A DNA stretch of 64,000 bases, taken from Alphaproteobacteria bacterium. GTDB taxonomy: Bacteria > Pseudomonadota > Alphaproteobacteria > Micropepsales > Micropepsaceae. The stretch lies in contig JAICHV010000004.1 of assembly GCA_025924715.1 (NCBI GenBank), positions 45,679 through 109,678 of the forward strand. Direction: 5' to 3'. A program made the translations under genes and the position numbers. Shown piece after piece: positions 17,088-26,351 of the stretch. Below the pieces are notes generated by a model. It did not search any database. It had not been told where the DNA came from and worked only from the letters and a program-made list of their open reading frames with translations. Position 1 is the stretch's first letter, and each line of letters begins with the position of its first letter.

Positions 17088-18046
17088 ACCCGCTTTTCTT
17101 TTGGTACGAAGCTCAAGGCGATGCCGAGGCCGCCCCCCAATAGCACCCCAAGCAGAATAGAAGCGCTGATATATTTGATTGCCCCGTTGGAAATTTCCGG
17201 GGTGGGGCCATCCTCGATGGCGGCAACATAAGGAATGTCGATCGCCGTCAGCATCAGGTGCTGTTCCGCTTCCGCAAGCATCTTGGTCAGGGCGTCTCGC
17301 TGCGACAGATCGGTGTTGGTCTTGAGCTGCTCTGTGACATAGGCAAGTTGCTTCTTCACGACCTCATTGTCCTGATTTTTGACGTAATCATTGGCCCCCT
17401 GAACCAGGTGGACCAGGAAGTCCGAAGCTTTTTTGGGGTCACGATCGGTGACACTGAGGGCCAGCATACCAGTGTTCTTATCTGGGGCGATCGTCACACT
17501 TGAGCTGATATATTGCGCAAGATCATACGCGGTCCGGGGCCGATCTGGATTGGGCAAATGCGCAATCTCGGCGAAAGTGTGTACCATCCATCCGTCAAAG
17601 CCTGTGTGTTTCGGCCATTGGCGCGTCTTGGGATCGCACCCAAAAGTTATGCAAATCATGTCATATCTGCGATCCAGCAGTCTAGCGAGGCCCGTGGAAT
17701 AGAAGGAAGCCGCAAAGCGGGTGAACTTCGGGACCGGACCACTGGTCCCTAATAGTCCAGCTAATGCCGCCAATCCCGTACCCCCGCCACCGTTTATATC
17801 TGCCGACCCCTGCTCTAGTGGCAGGAGCGTCAGGGTTACGGTGTAGGAAGGTGGGGTTATCCACACGAGGTAAAGACCGACTACGACTCCCATCAAGGCC
17901 CCAGCCATGGCCAAGGACCAGCCGCGAGACAAGCGCTTCAAAATGTCGGCGATGGAGATCGATTTGCGCAGATAGGTCTGTATGGTTTCCGAAACAGGCG
18001 GCGGAGCCAAATCTTCGCCGCGATAATCGACCATGTTCGGACTCAT
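17060..18046 (-). CDS. Wzz-type chain-length determinant protein
   Basis: 328 residues from the ATG at 18046 (MSPNMVDYRG), chosen because GAGG precedes it at good spacing; longer in-frame forms would add a non-conserved stretch. Two membrane helices, near 18-40 after an amphipathic start and near 295-318, flank a large periplasmic domain, the PCP/Wzz layout. A Gly-rich GGGGTGLAALAGLLG segment near 85-100 is common in PCP proteins. No Walker motif or tyrosine-rich tail is present, so it lacks the kinase domain of PCP-2a proteins, and no separate BY-kinase is in the window. Confidence 0.85.
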   Translation of the reverse strand: MSPNMVDYRGEDLAPPPVSETIQTYLRKSISIADILKRLSRGWSLAMAGALMGVVVGLYLVWITPPSYTVTLTLLPLEQGSADINGGGGTGLAALAGLLGTSGPVPKFTRFAASFYSTGLARLLDRRYDMICITFGCDPKTRQWPKHTGFDGWMVHTFAEIAHLPNPDRPRTAYDLAQYISSSVTIAPDKNTGMLALSVTDRDPKKASDFLVHLVQGANDYVKNQDNEVVKKQLAYVTEQLKTNTDLSQRDALTKMLAEAEQHLMLTAIDIPYVAAIEDGPTPEISNGAIKYISASILLGVLLGGGLGIALSFVPKEKRVWRRLWTKV

Positions 18047-18137
18047 TTCGCCCTCGATGACAATGCGCTTCTGCACCCCGTGTGGGGATACCACGCACCT
18101 ACATTTATCCCGAAATGATCTGGAAAACGAGACCAAT

Positions 18138-20615
18138 TCATGGCTGGATTAAGCGGTCGTTATGGCGGTCGATTTCGCCGGCGCTGGTCGAGTACAATTC
18201 CTCAAAGAGGGTTGCGTCGCCCGAGAGTGTCTGGCCGCCATCTCGTTGCACGGGACGTAGGTTAAGATCAAATCCGCCTTGGGTCTCCACCGGGAGGGCC
18301 CAGTCAAGCGGAATGCGGATCAGGATGCCCTTGTCGAAACTTCCTTCGCCGAACTGGGTGGCGGAAACATTGGTCTTGGTAAAATAGGCCCCGATTTCCA
18401 CGCCCGTAGAAAAGCGCCGGCTGGCGATGAAGGTGATCCCCCGGTCGCCTGCAAGATATTGCCCGGCGCGCAAGGTGAAATTCACGTCATGCCAGGGCGA
18501 TTGGTAATAGAGCGAAACATGACCGGTGGCGACTTTGTATTTCTGCAGGCCGAACAGCCGGTCGAAATTGCGCTGTTTCACTTCATAGAGATCGCCGCCC
18601 AACGCCCAACGCCGCCCATCGGGCCACCACAAGATTTCACCGCCGACGCCGGCGAACATATTCTCCAGATAGCCGGCGCGCGCCACCGCATAAACATCCG
18701 GTGCCAGGCGGAAACGATAATGCATATCGAGTTCCGCGATGCCATTGGCGCCTTCATGGATATAGCGCGGCATGTCGCTGCGCACATGCGGCAACAGACT
18801 GTTGCTCGGCCGGTTGGGGATGTTCTGGTAAAGATTGGATTCGAACTGGCCGTTGATCCGAAGACCCCGTGTCAACTCTAGCGTGGTGGTGAGCGCGCCG
18901 ATCACCTGCAGCGCCAAGGGATTGGTGGGATCGAAAAAGGTCTGGCGGAACTGCGGATACAACGCCCAAGAGAAATGCGGATAGGTCGTGCGGGCCGCTG
19001 CCGCGAGCACCGGGTTGGCCAGCGGCGGGCGATTGACCGTGATGGCGTTGCCCAGCAATTCTGCGCTGCTGTTCTGGTTGATGGCGCGCTCCACCGGGCC
19101 CCGCAGGATATCGAATTCCTGCTGGGTGCCGGCAAAGAGACGGAATTTCTCGATCCTGGCGGGTGCGTCCTGCATCAGCACCAGCATGAGGCGGTTGATG
19201 GCGTCGTCCTCGGCCAGGTAACGGCCATTGTGGTAATAGAGGATGGCTTCGCTTTGGGTCAGCCGGATGGCATCGATGCCGATGTCCTGTTTGGCGCTAT
19301 CCACGCGGATCGCTTGCACTGCGGCCCGATCCTGCGCGCCGCTGACGGGCGCGGGGGCCGCGGGGGCCAGCACCAAAGCGGGCCCGACCTCGCAGCGCTG
19401 TGTCTGGCGGCCGTCCTGATAGACGATATGTTCGACGCCCGCGCCATAGGCCTGGACCAGACCTACCAATTCGCTGCAGGGGCGCTGCGCCGTATTGCGA
19501 TCGGCGGTGAGAAACAGCGTGCCGGCCTTGATCTCGACATCGCTGTAAGGCGCGGTGGCGAAGAGCCGGTCGACAAAGGCGTCACGATCCAGGTTGGGCG
19601 CGGCGATCTGCGCCAGTCTTGGGGGGCTGCGCCCCAGCAGCGCTTCGATGGCCTGTTGCTGCTCTTCCAGGGTACGGATATGCGGCGGCGGCGCCGGCGC
19701 GGGCGCTAGCTTGGTGGCATATTGCGGCACGGTCGGATCGGTCTGCAGCGCGATGGTCCCGGCGATCGAGCGGCCATAGATCCAGGACAGTCCCAGCGAA
19801 ATCGAACTGTTGATCTGGTATGTGGCGCCGTAATTGATCTGGCTGTGCGGCTTAAAGGTGTGGAGGTCTGTCTCCAGGCGATATCGGTCGCTGCTATATT
19901 CGGCGCTGAGCGAAAATCCCTGCACCGGCGTGTGCCAGGTCAGCCCGCCGAACAAACCGACTTTTTCGCCGTGGAAGAAGACGTTGAAATCTGTGCCCCC
20001 GGCGAGCGCCAGGCCGGAACGGGTCTTGAAGGAACCGCGCAGCATGCCGAAGGGATTGGCGAAAGTGCCGCTGTCGCCCAGCCGGCCCCAACCCATGCCG
20101 AGCGTGCCTTCGACGGCGCCGACCTCTTTGGTGGCGACGATATATTCGCTGCTATAGACCCCGGTGCCGATCAGATCGTTGATGCCGACGCTAAGTTCGG
20201 GAAAATATTTGCCTTCCTCAAATAGCCGCGCCTTAACGGCAAAGCTGCGGTCCCAATAGACCGGAAAAAAGGTGGGTCCCGCGGGTTCGAAATTGCGCAA
20301 ACCGGTATAGCGCAGCGAGGTTTCCAGCCAGGGGAGGGCCTGGAAATTCAGGGCGTAGCGCTGGGTCCCCTGAAAATACGTGGCGCTGACGGACAGCATC
20401 CCGTCCGGCTCCATCCGGGCGCTGGGCATTTCCACCAGGCCGAGCGTGCCGAAGGTTGAGCGCGGTTCATCCAGATTGTCGGCCAGGGCCGGAAAGGCTG
20501 CCAAAACGGCCAGCGCCACCAAGGCGCCGACCGCGTATTGCAGAGCCTCGCGGCGCCCGTGCCAGGGCCACGTCAAATCAAGACTTTTACCGCCAAGAGG
20601 AGCCGTTGGCTTCAC
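18138..20615 (-). CDS. yjbH: YjbH-family outer-membrane exopolysaccharide protein
   Basis: 825 residues from a GTG at 20615. A hydrophobic segment with an AFPALA-type cleavage site near residue 45 indicates export. The rest is rich in alternating beta strands, with FGTLGLVEMPSARM near 55-68 as the conserved start of the YjbH domain and a second half with barrel-like repeats ending in a long aromatic-rich region. In E. coli, yjbEFGH is linked to exopolysaccharide production and YjbH is an outer-membrane protein. A YjbF-like lipoprotein and a YjbE-like protein occur a few kb to the right. It heads the leftward operon and is divergent from the export gene. Confidence 0.85.
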   Translation of the reverse strand: MKPTAPLGGKSLDLTWPWHGRREALQYAVGALVALAVLAAFPALADNLDEPRSTFGTLGLVEMPSARMEPDGMLSVSATYFQGTQRYALNFQALPWLETSLRYTGLRNFEPAGPTFFPVYWDRSFAVKARLFEEGKYFPELSVGINDLIGTGVYSSEYIVATKEVGAVEGTLGMGWGRLGDSGTFANPFGMLRGSFKTRSGLALAGGTDFNVFFHGEKVGLFGGLTWHTPVQGFSLSAEYSSDRYRLETDLHTFKPHSQINYGATYQINSSISLGLSWIYGRSIAGTIALQTDPTVPQYATKLAPAPAPPPHIRTLEEQQQAIEALLGRSPPRLAQIAAPNLDRDAFVDRLFATAPYSDVEIKAGTLFLTADRNTAQRPCSELVGLVQAYGAGVEHIVYQDGRQTQRCEVGPALVLAPAAPAPVSGAQDRAAVQAIRVDSAKQDIGIDAIRLTQSEAILYYHNGRYLAEDDAINRLMLVLMQDAPARIEKFRLFAGTQQEFDILRGPVERAINQNSSAELLGNAITVNRPPLANPVLAAAARTTYPHFSWALYPQFRQTFFDPTNPLALQVIGALTTTLELTRGLRINGQFESNLYQNIPNRPSNSLLPHVRSDMPRYIHEGANGIAELDMHYRFRLAPDVYAVARAGYLENMFAGVGGEILWWPDGRRWALGGDLYEVKQRNFDRLFGLQKYKVATGHVSLYYQSPWHDVNFTLRAGQYLAGDRGITFIASRRFSTGVEIGAYFTKTNVSATQFGEGSFDKGILIRIPLDWALPVETQGGFDLNLRPVQRDGGQTLSGDATLFEELYSTSAGEIDRHNDRLIQP

Positions 20616-20757
20616 ACGCGACTATCCGGAAAAGCGCCCGAAAAACTTTCCTGCCTTTCACGTAAGGGTTTGACAAGTAATTTCTTTTTTTTCTTCACCA
20701 AACCCGAAGGCCTATGCTAGACCGCACGCGGTCAGCTGCTCGAGGGCCTTTAGCCAG
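20616..20757. promoter_or_regulatory. Divergent control region between yjbH and the SLBB export gene
   Basis: This 142-base gap must hold promoters for both directions. Visible elements are a TTGACA at 20670-20675, a T-rich run at 20681-20695, TATGCT at 20713-20718 and a 7-bp inverted repeat GGGTTTG (20666-20672) / CAAACCC (20699-20705). No TTGACA/-10 pair with normal spacing is convincing, so exact promoter assignments are not made. Confidence 0.3.
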
Positions 20758-23628
20758 ATGCAAAGCAATTTTTGGCGGATAAGCTTGTCGGCGTCATGCC
20801 GGCTGCGCAAAATCTCGCGTATTCTCGCCCCCCTGGCTCTGGTCTTGGCGATGGTGGTGGCTTCCAGCGTTCCCGGCGGCGCGCAGCAGGGCGGGGTCCA
20901 GCAGACGCTAGACCAGATACAGCAATTTGTGCAGCAGCAGTCGGCGCAGCAGCAAAACCCGCAGCAGCCGCAAAATGCGACCCCGCCTGCCGTCAGCCCC
21001 AACCAGACCAGCACCAACGCCAACCAGCCTGCCGGCGCCAACGCAAATGGCGATAACCAAACTCAGCTAAGCGATCGCAGCCCTCCCTCGCGGCTCGAGG
21101 AAATTATGTCCCAACGCGCCGGCGTTAGACTTCGCCAGTTCGGTTATGACCAATTGGGAACAGGCCATGAAGTAACCTTGCCGCAAGTCGGCGCGGTCCA
21201 AGACGACTACGTTCTTGGCCCGGGCGACGAAGTGGTCGTCACGCTGCGGGGGCAGGAAAACACCCAGTACAACTTGGCGGTCGACCGCAACGGCCAGATG
21301 ACGATGCCGCGGATGAATCCGATGGGCGTCTCGGGGCGCACCTTCGGCAGCGTTCGCCAGGAGCTGCAGGACGCGGTGCGCCGCAGCTATGTCGCCACCC
21401 AGGCCTTTGTCACGCTGGGCCAGGTGCGTCAAGTCAGCGTACTCGTCACCGGCGAAGTGAATATTCCAGGTCTGCGGACCTTGAGCGGGCTGGCCTCCGC
21501 CGTGGACGCCATCATGCTGTCCGGCGGCATCAAGAAGACCGGCTCGCTACGCAATGTGCGCATCGAGCGGCAGGGCCGACAGTTCACCGTCGACCTATAT
21601 GGCCTGTTAACAGACCGTAGTGGCCCGCCTGGCATCCGGCTGGCCGATGGCGATCGCATCCTAGTGCCGCCGCTCGGCCGGACTGTTGCAGTCACGGGGT
21701 TGGTGCGCCGGCCGGGAATCTTCGAACTGGCGCCCCGGCAATCGTCGATTTCAGCCCGCGACTTGCTGGATCTGGCTGGCGGCCAGGAAGTGCGCGGCGT
21801 CTACCGGTTTTCCGTGTTGCGCATTCTTGCCAACGGGCGTCTGGATTTGGTGCCGTTGCAAGGCGACAATGGCACCATCAACGACAGCGAAATTCTGTTT
21901 GTCCAGCAGGGCGCCGCCCAGACGGGTGACCAGTGGACGCTCTCGGGGGCAACGGGCCTGGCCGGTCAATATCCAATTACCACGGGCACCAAACTCTCCG
22001 ACGTCCTGAAGGCCCCCGGCGCCATGGGGGCTGCGCCTTATACACCGTTCGGCCTGATCGTTCGCAGAGACCCGAGGACGTTGATGCGCACCCTAGTCCC
22101 GTTCACCCCTGTCGCGGTGTTGAATGGGGGCGAGGACGAAGCCCCTCGCAGCGATGATTTTGTGCGCATCTTCCAGGTCCGCGAAATCCAGATTATAGGC
22201 CGCGCGGTGAGCGCCTACAGATTGCGTCGCCAGGCCGACCAGGAGGCAATCCGAAATCCGCTTTCGGCCGAAGTGGCGACGGCGCCAGCAAATGGCGCCG
22301 ATGCCACCGGGCAGAATAGCACGAGCCAGGGTGCGACCGCCGAAGTCCTGGCCGCGCAGACCGCTCAGAACGCCCTCACCGCGCAGCGCGACCTCTACGA
22401 GGAGGATCCCCTGAACCCCTCTACCCGAACCGCTGCGGGAATAATCCTGAACCGGCCATCCCTCACGCCACCGAGCAACGATCCTGCGATCAATTTCGAG
22501 AGCGAGGTGGTGCGGCAGGGCGAATTCCCCGCCAATCGCGAAATCAACAGCTTCATCGATCTCGCCCATCAGCTTCAGGTCGATCCAATTGTTCTGGTCA
22601 ATTTCCTGATGGACCATCAGGCTACTTTGGATGGCGCGGTCCGCGGCCCCGGTGATTATTTCATCGGACCCAATGTGTCGCTTCAGGATCTCGTCCAGGC
22701 GGCCGGCGGCACCCTGAACTGGGCCGACCAGAGCGGCATCGAGCTGATCTCGACCACCGTCGACGCGCAAAGTGGCCGCTCCGAGACCTCACGGGTCAAC
22801 TTGCCACTTCGTCAGAGCATGCTGGCCAACTATATCGTGCGCCCGCATGACTCTCTGCGCTTCAACCAGGTCTTCTCAAATGTCGATGTCGGCAACGTCA
22901 CCTTGCAGGGTGAGGTGCGCTTTCCCGGCACTTACGCCATTGTCCGGGGAGAGCATCTTTCCGATCTCCTGATGCGTGCCGGCGGGCTAACCAACACCGC
23001 CTATCCATATGGCACCGTGTTCTTGCGCAAATCCGCGGCGGCGGTCGAGCATGACGGCTATGTCCGCATGGCCCAGGAGATCGAAAGTCAGCTTTTGATC
23101 GCAACCCCGCGACTGGGCAGTGTGCCGATACCCGCTTCCCAGATTCAGGCAGTGGCGAACCAACTGCGCAACCAGAAAGCCCTGGGCCGTATCGCCATCG
23201 TCGCCGATCCCAGCGTCCTGGCCTCCCGCCCGGAGCTCGATCCCCTCCTTGAAAGCGGCGACGTGCTCTATATCCCGCAGCGGCCCAGCACCATCGCGGT
23301 GCTCGGTCAGGTCATGCAGCAGGGCAGCTATCGCTATGAAGCGGGCAGGAAGGTCAAGGATTATATCGAGGAAGCCGGCGGCTATGCCCAGGCCTCGGAC
23401 GAGGACAACACCTTCGTGGTGCTGCCGGACGGCTCGGCCCGGAAGGTCGACGTCTCCTGGCTGAACTTCGACAGCACGGCGCTGCCGCCGGGCAGTGCCA
23501 TCGTGGTTCCGCGCGACCTGGTGCCGTTCGACCTGCGCCAGGCGCTGATCGACTCGACCCAGATTTTGGGACAGTTGAGCCAGTTCGCGGTCACTGCCGC
23601 CTCGCTGGCGGTCCTCGCCAAGCAATAG
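20758..23628 (+). CDS. Long polysaccharide export protein with multiple SLBB domains (Wza-like)
   Basis: 956 residues, more than twice the length of Wza. A signal peptide ends near residue 42 (VPGGAQ), a Gln/Asn/Pro-rich linker follows to about 110, and the Poly_export domain begins at DDYVLGPGDEVVV (149-161). SLBB-type domains are recognisable near 226-305 and 309-385, then further copies near 625-650, 715-745 and 843-875, each with a G(E/Q)V..PG or equivalent start and an (A)GG end. There is no lipobox Cys. It should form or line the outer-membrane export channel. It is preceded by GAGGG and followed by the convergent manC gene after 26 bases. Confidence 0.87.
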   Translation: MQSNFWRISLSASCRLRKISRILAPLALVLAMVVASSVPGGAQQGGVQQTLDQIQQFVQQQSAQQQNPQQPQNATPPAVSPNQTSTNANQPAGANANGDNQTQLSDRSPPSRLEEIMSQRAGVRLRQFGYDQLGTGHEVTLPQVGAVQDDYVLGPGDEVVVTLRGQENTQYNLAVDRNGQMTMPRMNPMGVSGRTFGSVRQELQDAVRRSYVATQAFVTLGQVRQVSVLVTGEVNIPGLRTLSGLASAVDAIMLSGGIKKTGSLRNVRIERQGRQFTVDLYGLLTDRSGPPGIRLADGDRILVPPLGRTVAVTGLVRRPGIFELAPRQSSISARDLLDLAGGQEVRGVYRFSVLRILANGRLDLVPLQGDNGTINDSEILFVQQGAAQTGDQWTLSGATGLAGQYPITTGTKLSDVLKAPGAMGAAPYTPFGLIVRRDPRTLMRTLVPFTPVAVLNGGEDEAPRSDDFVRIFQVREIQIIGRAVSAYRLRRQADQEAIRNPLSAEVATAPANGADATGQNSTSQGATAEVLAAQTAQNALTAQRDLYEEDPLNPSTRTAAGIILNRPSLTPPSNDPAINFESEVVRQGEFPANREINSFIDLAHQLQVDPIVLVNFLMDHQATLDGAVRGPGDYFIGPNVSLQDLVQAAGGTLNWADQSGIELISTTVDAQSGRSETSRVNLPLRQSMLANYIVRPHDSLRFNQVFSNVDVGNVTLQGEVRFPGTYAIVRGEHLSDLLMRAGGLTNTAYPYGTVFLRKSAAAVEHDGYVRMAQEIESQLLIATPRLGSVPIPASQIQAVANQLRNQKALGRIAIVADPSVLASRPELDPLLESGDVLYIPQRPSTIAVLGQVMQQGSYRYEAGRKVKDYIEEAGGYAQASDEDNTFVVLPDGSARKVDVSWLNFDSTALPPGSAIVVPRDLVPFDLRQALIDSTQILGQLSQFAVTAASLAVLAKQ

Positions 23629-23654
23629 GCTGAAACAGGCCGCGTGGGTCCGTC

Positions 23655-25070
23655 TCAGCGTCCGTATTTGTCCTCGAAGCGAACGATGTCGTCCTCGCCC
23701 AGATAAGAGCCGGACTGCACCTCGATCAATTGCAGCGGCTCGCTGCCGGTATTTTCCAGCCGGTGCCGCGAGCCCAGGGGGATATAAGTCGACTGGTTTT
23801 CCGTCAGCGGAAAGACCTTGTCGTCGCATGTCACTCGGGCGGTGCCGGAAACCACCACCCAGTGCTCGGCGCGCTTGTGATGCATCTGCAAGGATAATTT
23901 GGCGCCGGGATTGACGGTGATGCGCTTGACCTGAAAACGCTCGCCGCTGTCGATGCTCTCATAGGCGCCCCAGGGGCGATAGACCTTGCGATGCGTGACA
24001 TGCAGGTCGCGCCCGGCTTTCTCCAAACGCTCGACGATTTTCTTGACGTCCTGAGACGAGTCCTTGGCCGCCACCAGCACCGCATCGACAGTGGCGACGA
24101 CCACCACATCTTTAACACCGACCGCGGCGACAAAGGGGCCGTCGCTGCGCAGATAGGAATTGGCGCTGGCTTCCTGCAGCACATCCCCGAACAGGGTGTT
24201 GCCGGCGTGGTCCTTGGGTGAGGCCTGCCACAACGATTCCCAGGAGCCGATATCGCTCCAGCCCATCTCCACCGGCACCACCGCGGCCTTGGCGGTATGT
24301 TCCATCACCGCATAATCGATCGAGACCGAGCGGCATTGGCTGAACGGACCCGGCGCCAAGCGGATGAAATCGAGATCCTTGCTCGCCTCGCTCACCGCTT
24401 CGCGGCAGCGCGCCAGCAGATCGGGCTCCAGCCGCGCCAATTCGGCGAGGAATGCGCTGGCCTTGAAGGCGAACATGCCACTGTTCCACAGATATTCGCC
24501 CGAAGCGATATAGGACCGGGCGGTGGCCAGATCGGGTTTTTCGACGAAGGCCTTCACCGCCAATACGGTCTCCGAGCCGTGCCGCGGCTCGCCGCGCCGG
24601 ATATAGCCGTAACCGGTTTCCGGACTGTGCGGCTGGATGCCGAATGTCACAAGATCGTCATGAGATGCCGCTTGCGCCGCGGCGGCAACTGCGCGCGAAA
24701 ACGCCGCGGTGTCGGCGACGAGGTGATCGGCGGGCATCAGCATGATGATGCCCTCGGGGTCCTGCTCCGTCACCATCAAGGCCGCGGCCGCCGCTGCCGG
24801 GGCGGTGTTGCGCCCGACAGGCTCCAGCAGAATGGCGAGCGGCTTGACCCCCGCCTCGCGCATCTGTTCGGCGATCAGAAAACGATGCTCGACATTGCAC
24901 ACAATGATCGGCGGCGCAAAGGGCGCTTGCCGGGCGCGCAAGGCGGTATCCTGAATCAGGCTGTTCTTTCCCGCCAGCGGCAGAAGCTGCTTGGGGAAGA
25001 GGCTGCGGGACAGGGGCCATAGCCGCGAACCGACCCCGCCAGAGAGGATTACCGGATAGAGTCTTGCCAT
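23655..25070 (-). CDS. manC: Mannose-1-phosphate guanylyltransferase / mannose-6-phosphate isomerase
   Basis: 471 residues from the ATG at 25070 (MARLYPVILSGG); the frame is open further upstream but homology begins here. The N-terminal two thirds is the nucleotidyltransferase with SGGVGSRLWPLSR and FPKQLLPL. The C-terminal 110 residues form a cupin type II isomerase domain (RPWGAYESI, then MHHKRAEHWVVVSGTA). It gives GDP-mannose, the precursor used by gmd and fcl. No clear ribosome site is seen. A seven-C run lies about 75 bases upstream of the start. Confidence 0.93.
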   Translation of the reverse strand: MARLYPVILSGGVGSRLWPLSRSLFPKQLLPLAGKNSLIQDTALRARQAPFAPPIIVCNVEHRFLIAEQMREAGVKPLAILLEPVGRNTAPAAAAAALMVTEQDPEGIIMLMPADHLVADTAAFSRAVAAAAQAASHDDLVTFGIQPHSPETGYGYIRRGEPRHGSETVLAVKAFVEKPDLATARSYIASGEYLWNSGMFAFKASAFLAELARLEPDLLARCREAVSEASKDLDFIRLAPGPFSQCRSVSIDYAVMEHTAKAAVVPVEMGWSDIGSWESLWQASPKDHAGNTLFGDVLQEASANSYLRSDGPFVAAVGVKDVVVVATVDAVLVAAKDSSQDVKKIVERLEKAGRDLHVTHRKVYRPWGAYESIDSGERFQVKRITVNPGAKLSLQMHHKRAEHWVVVSGTARVTCDDKVFPLTENQSTYIPLGSRHRLENTGSEPLQLIEVQSGSYLGEDDIVRFEDKYGR

Positions 25071-25214
25071 GGTGACCAGTTTAGGGATTGCGAAGGGGCC
25101 AAGCGATAGCACGGTTCCGGGCGAAAACAGGAAGGGGCCTGGGGCCCCCCCCTGTCTACTTTTCCCATGGCCTCTGTTGCCGCTGTGCAACAATCCATTA
25201 ACCGTATGGCCCGT

Positions 25215-25248
25215 GGTGGTTGACAGCCGCTGGAACCACCCCTAGAAA
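25215..25248 (+). promoter_or_regulatory. Predicted sigma-70-type promoter with overlapping inverted repeat
   Basis: TTGACA at 25220-25225 and TAGAAA at 25243-25248 are separated by 17 bases, an ideal spacing, about 50 bases upstream of the yjbE-like start. A perfect 7-bp inverted repeat GGTGGTT (25215-25221) / AACCACC (25234-25240) overlaps the -35 box and spacer and could be an operator. Confidence 0.5.
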
Positions 25249-25298
25249 CTTGGCGAGTAATTCGCCGCCTCAGGCTCAGTTTTTAAGGAGTTATCCCA

Positions 25299-25559
25299 AT
25301 GAAGACCATTGGTTCGGCCATCTTGGCTACGACCATGATCGTTTCCAGCGCCTTCGCCGCCACGGACACCGTAGGTCCGCTGCCAGCTGGTAAGCCGGCT
25401 GGCGTGATCAAGGCGCAGCGTGATGACAACACGCTTCTTTGGGTTATTGGCGCGGGCCTGGTGATTGGCGGCATCGCCCTGGTCGCCAGCAGCGGCGGCG
25501 ACAAGACCCCGACCGGCACGACCACCACCAGTTCCTCGACCACGGCTTCGAGCCCGTAA
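25299..25559 (+). CDS. Small secreted YjbE/GfcA-like protein
   Basis: 86 residues: signal peptide cut after SSAFA near residue 20, a short polar region, one hydrophobic helix (WVIGAGLVIGGIALVASS, about 48-65), then a Gly-Asp and Thr/Ser-rich tail (GGDKTPTGTTTTSSSTT). This layout, and the GGD..TGTTTT tail in particular, resembles E. coli YjbE and GfcA, the small first genes of the yjb and group-4 capsule operons. Function of those proteins is not known. AAGGAG lies eight bases before the ATG, a good promoter lies upstream and a strong terminator follows, so it is a monocistronic, probably highly expressed gene. Homology is inferred from layout only. Confidence 0.75.
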   Translation: MKTIGSAILATTMIVSSAFAATDTVGPLPAGKPAGVIKAQRDDNTLLWVIGAGLVIGGIALVASSGGDKTPTGTTTTSSSTTASSP

Positions 25560-25585
25560 GCGGATCATCTTCCGCGACTGAACCG

Positions 25586-25616
25586 AGGGGAGAGCAGAAA
25601 ATGCTCTCCCCTTTTT
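25586..25616 (+). terminator. Rho-independent terminator of the yjbE-like gene
   Basis: A perfect 11-bp stem (25586-25596 with 25602-25612), loop GAAAA and a five-T run at 25612-25616. The stop codon is 27 bases upstream. Confidence 0.92.
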
Positions 25617-25657
25617 CGTTGTGTGCGTTGCGGTATGGACCGGGGCGGAAACGGCGC

Positions 25658-26338
25658 TCAGCCGGGCGGCCGGAAGATTTCCGTGTCCACGGTTTCGCCC
25701 TCCGGCGACAGGTGCTGATGCGAGCGCCAGGAATAGCCGGTCTTGGGATCCAGCCAGTAGTTGTCGACGAAACGCCAGTTCAGCTGGCGGCTCTCGCAAT
25801 TCTCGTCCACCCGCATCGCGATCAGCGCCTGACCCAGAATGACGATGGTTTCGGGCCGGCCTGCGAGGGTGGTGCAGGTGATCGGAAGGCCATAGATATT
25901 CGCCTGCGGCAAGTCGGCGATTCGGCGGCTGGTGAAAGGCGCCTTGAGCGCGTCCGCCAGCGGGGGCAGCTGCGCACCTTCCTGAGGCGTCAGCCCGCCC
26001 AGATCGCGCGGCAAGCCCACGGTACGGGTGATACGGCCCTGGCTGGTCTGGAACACCACATGGCTGGGCGCGGTCCACAATTCGCTCTGATCGCTTTTGG
26101 TGGCCAGAACTAGGATGGTCTCGTCGCCGCCGTTCAGCCGATAGCCCATGCTGGCATAGGGAATTGTTGCCACCGCCTCGCGCGACACCATGTTATGCCC
26201 GAAGCTCGAGCGAAATGCCTGGCTCAGCAAATTGCCATATTGGCCATAGGTGAAATTGCTGGAAGAGCCGCATCCAGCCAGACCGGCGGACAGAGCGAGG
26301 GCCAAGACACAGTTCGGTTTCAGACGAAGGCGCAACAT
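25658..26338 (-). CDS. yjbF: YjbF/GfcB-family outer-membrane lipoprotein
   Basis: 226 residues with a lipoprotein signal: hydrophobic stretch then LAGC, putting the lipidated Cys at residue 23. The mature part begins with a Ser-rich linker and TYGQYGNLLSQAF, and continues with a beta-rich domain as in YjbF and GfcB (PF11102). Family members belong to exopolysaccharide and group 4 capsule operons; their precise role is unknown. It starts 13 bases after galU, so the two are probably co-transcribed. YjbH and the YjbE-like gene are in the same locus but separate transcription units. Confidence 0.85.
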   Translation of the reverse strand: MLRLRLKPNCVLALALSAGLAGCGSSSNFTYGQYGNLLSQAFRSSFGHNMVSREAVATIPYASMGYRLNGGDETILVLATKSDQSELWTAPSHVVFQTSQGRITRTVGLPRDLGGLTPQEGAQLPPLADALKAPFTSRRIADLPQANIYGLPITCTTLAGRPETIVILGQALIAMRVDENCESRQLNWRFVDNYWLDPKTGYSWRSHQHLSPEGETVDTEIFRPPG

Positions 26339-26351
26339 AACCCGCTCCCGC

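Noticed and set aside
18076..18087. CCCC-GTGT-GGGG hairpin upstream of the wzz-like gene
   Set aside because: Only four base pairs and no T-run; too weak to call a terminator or operator.
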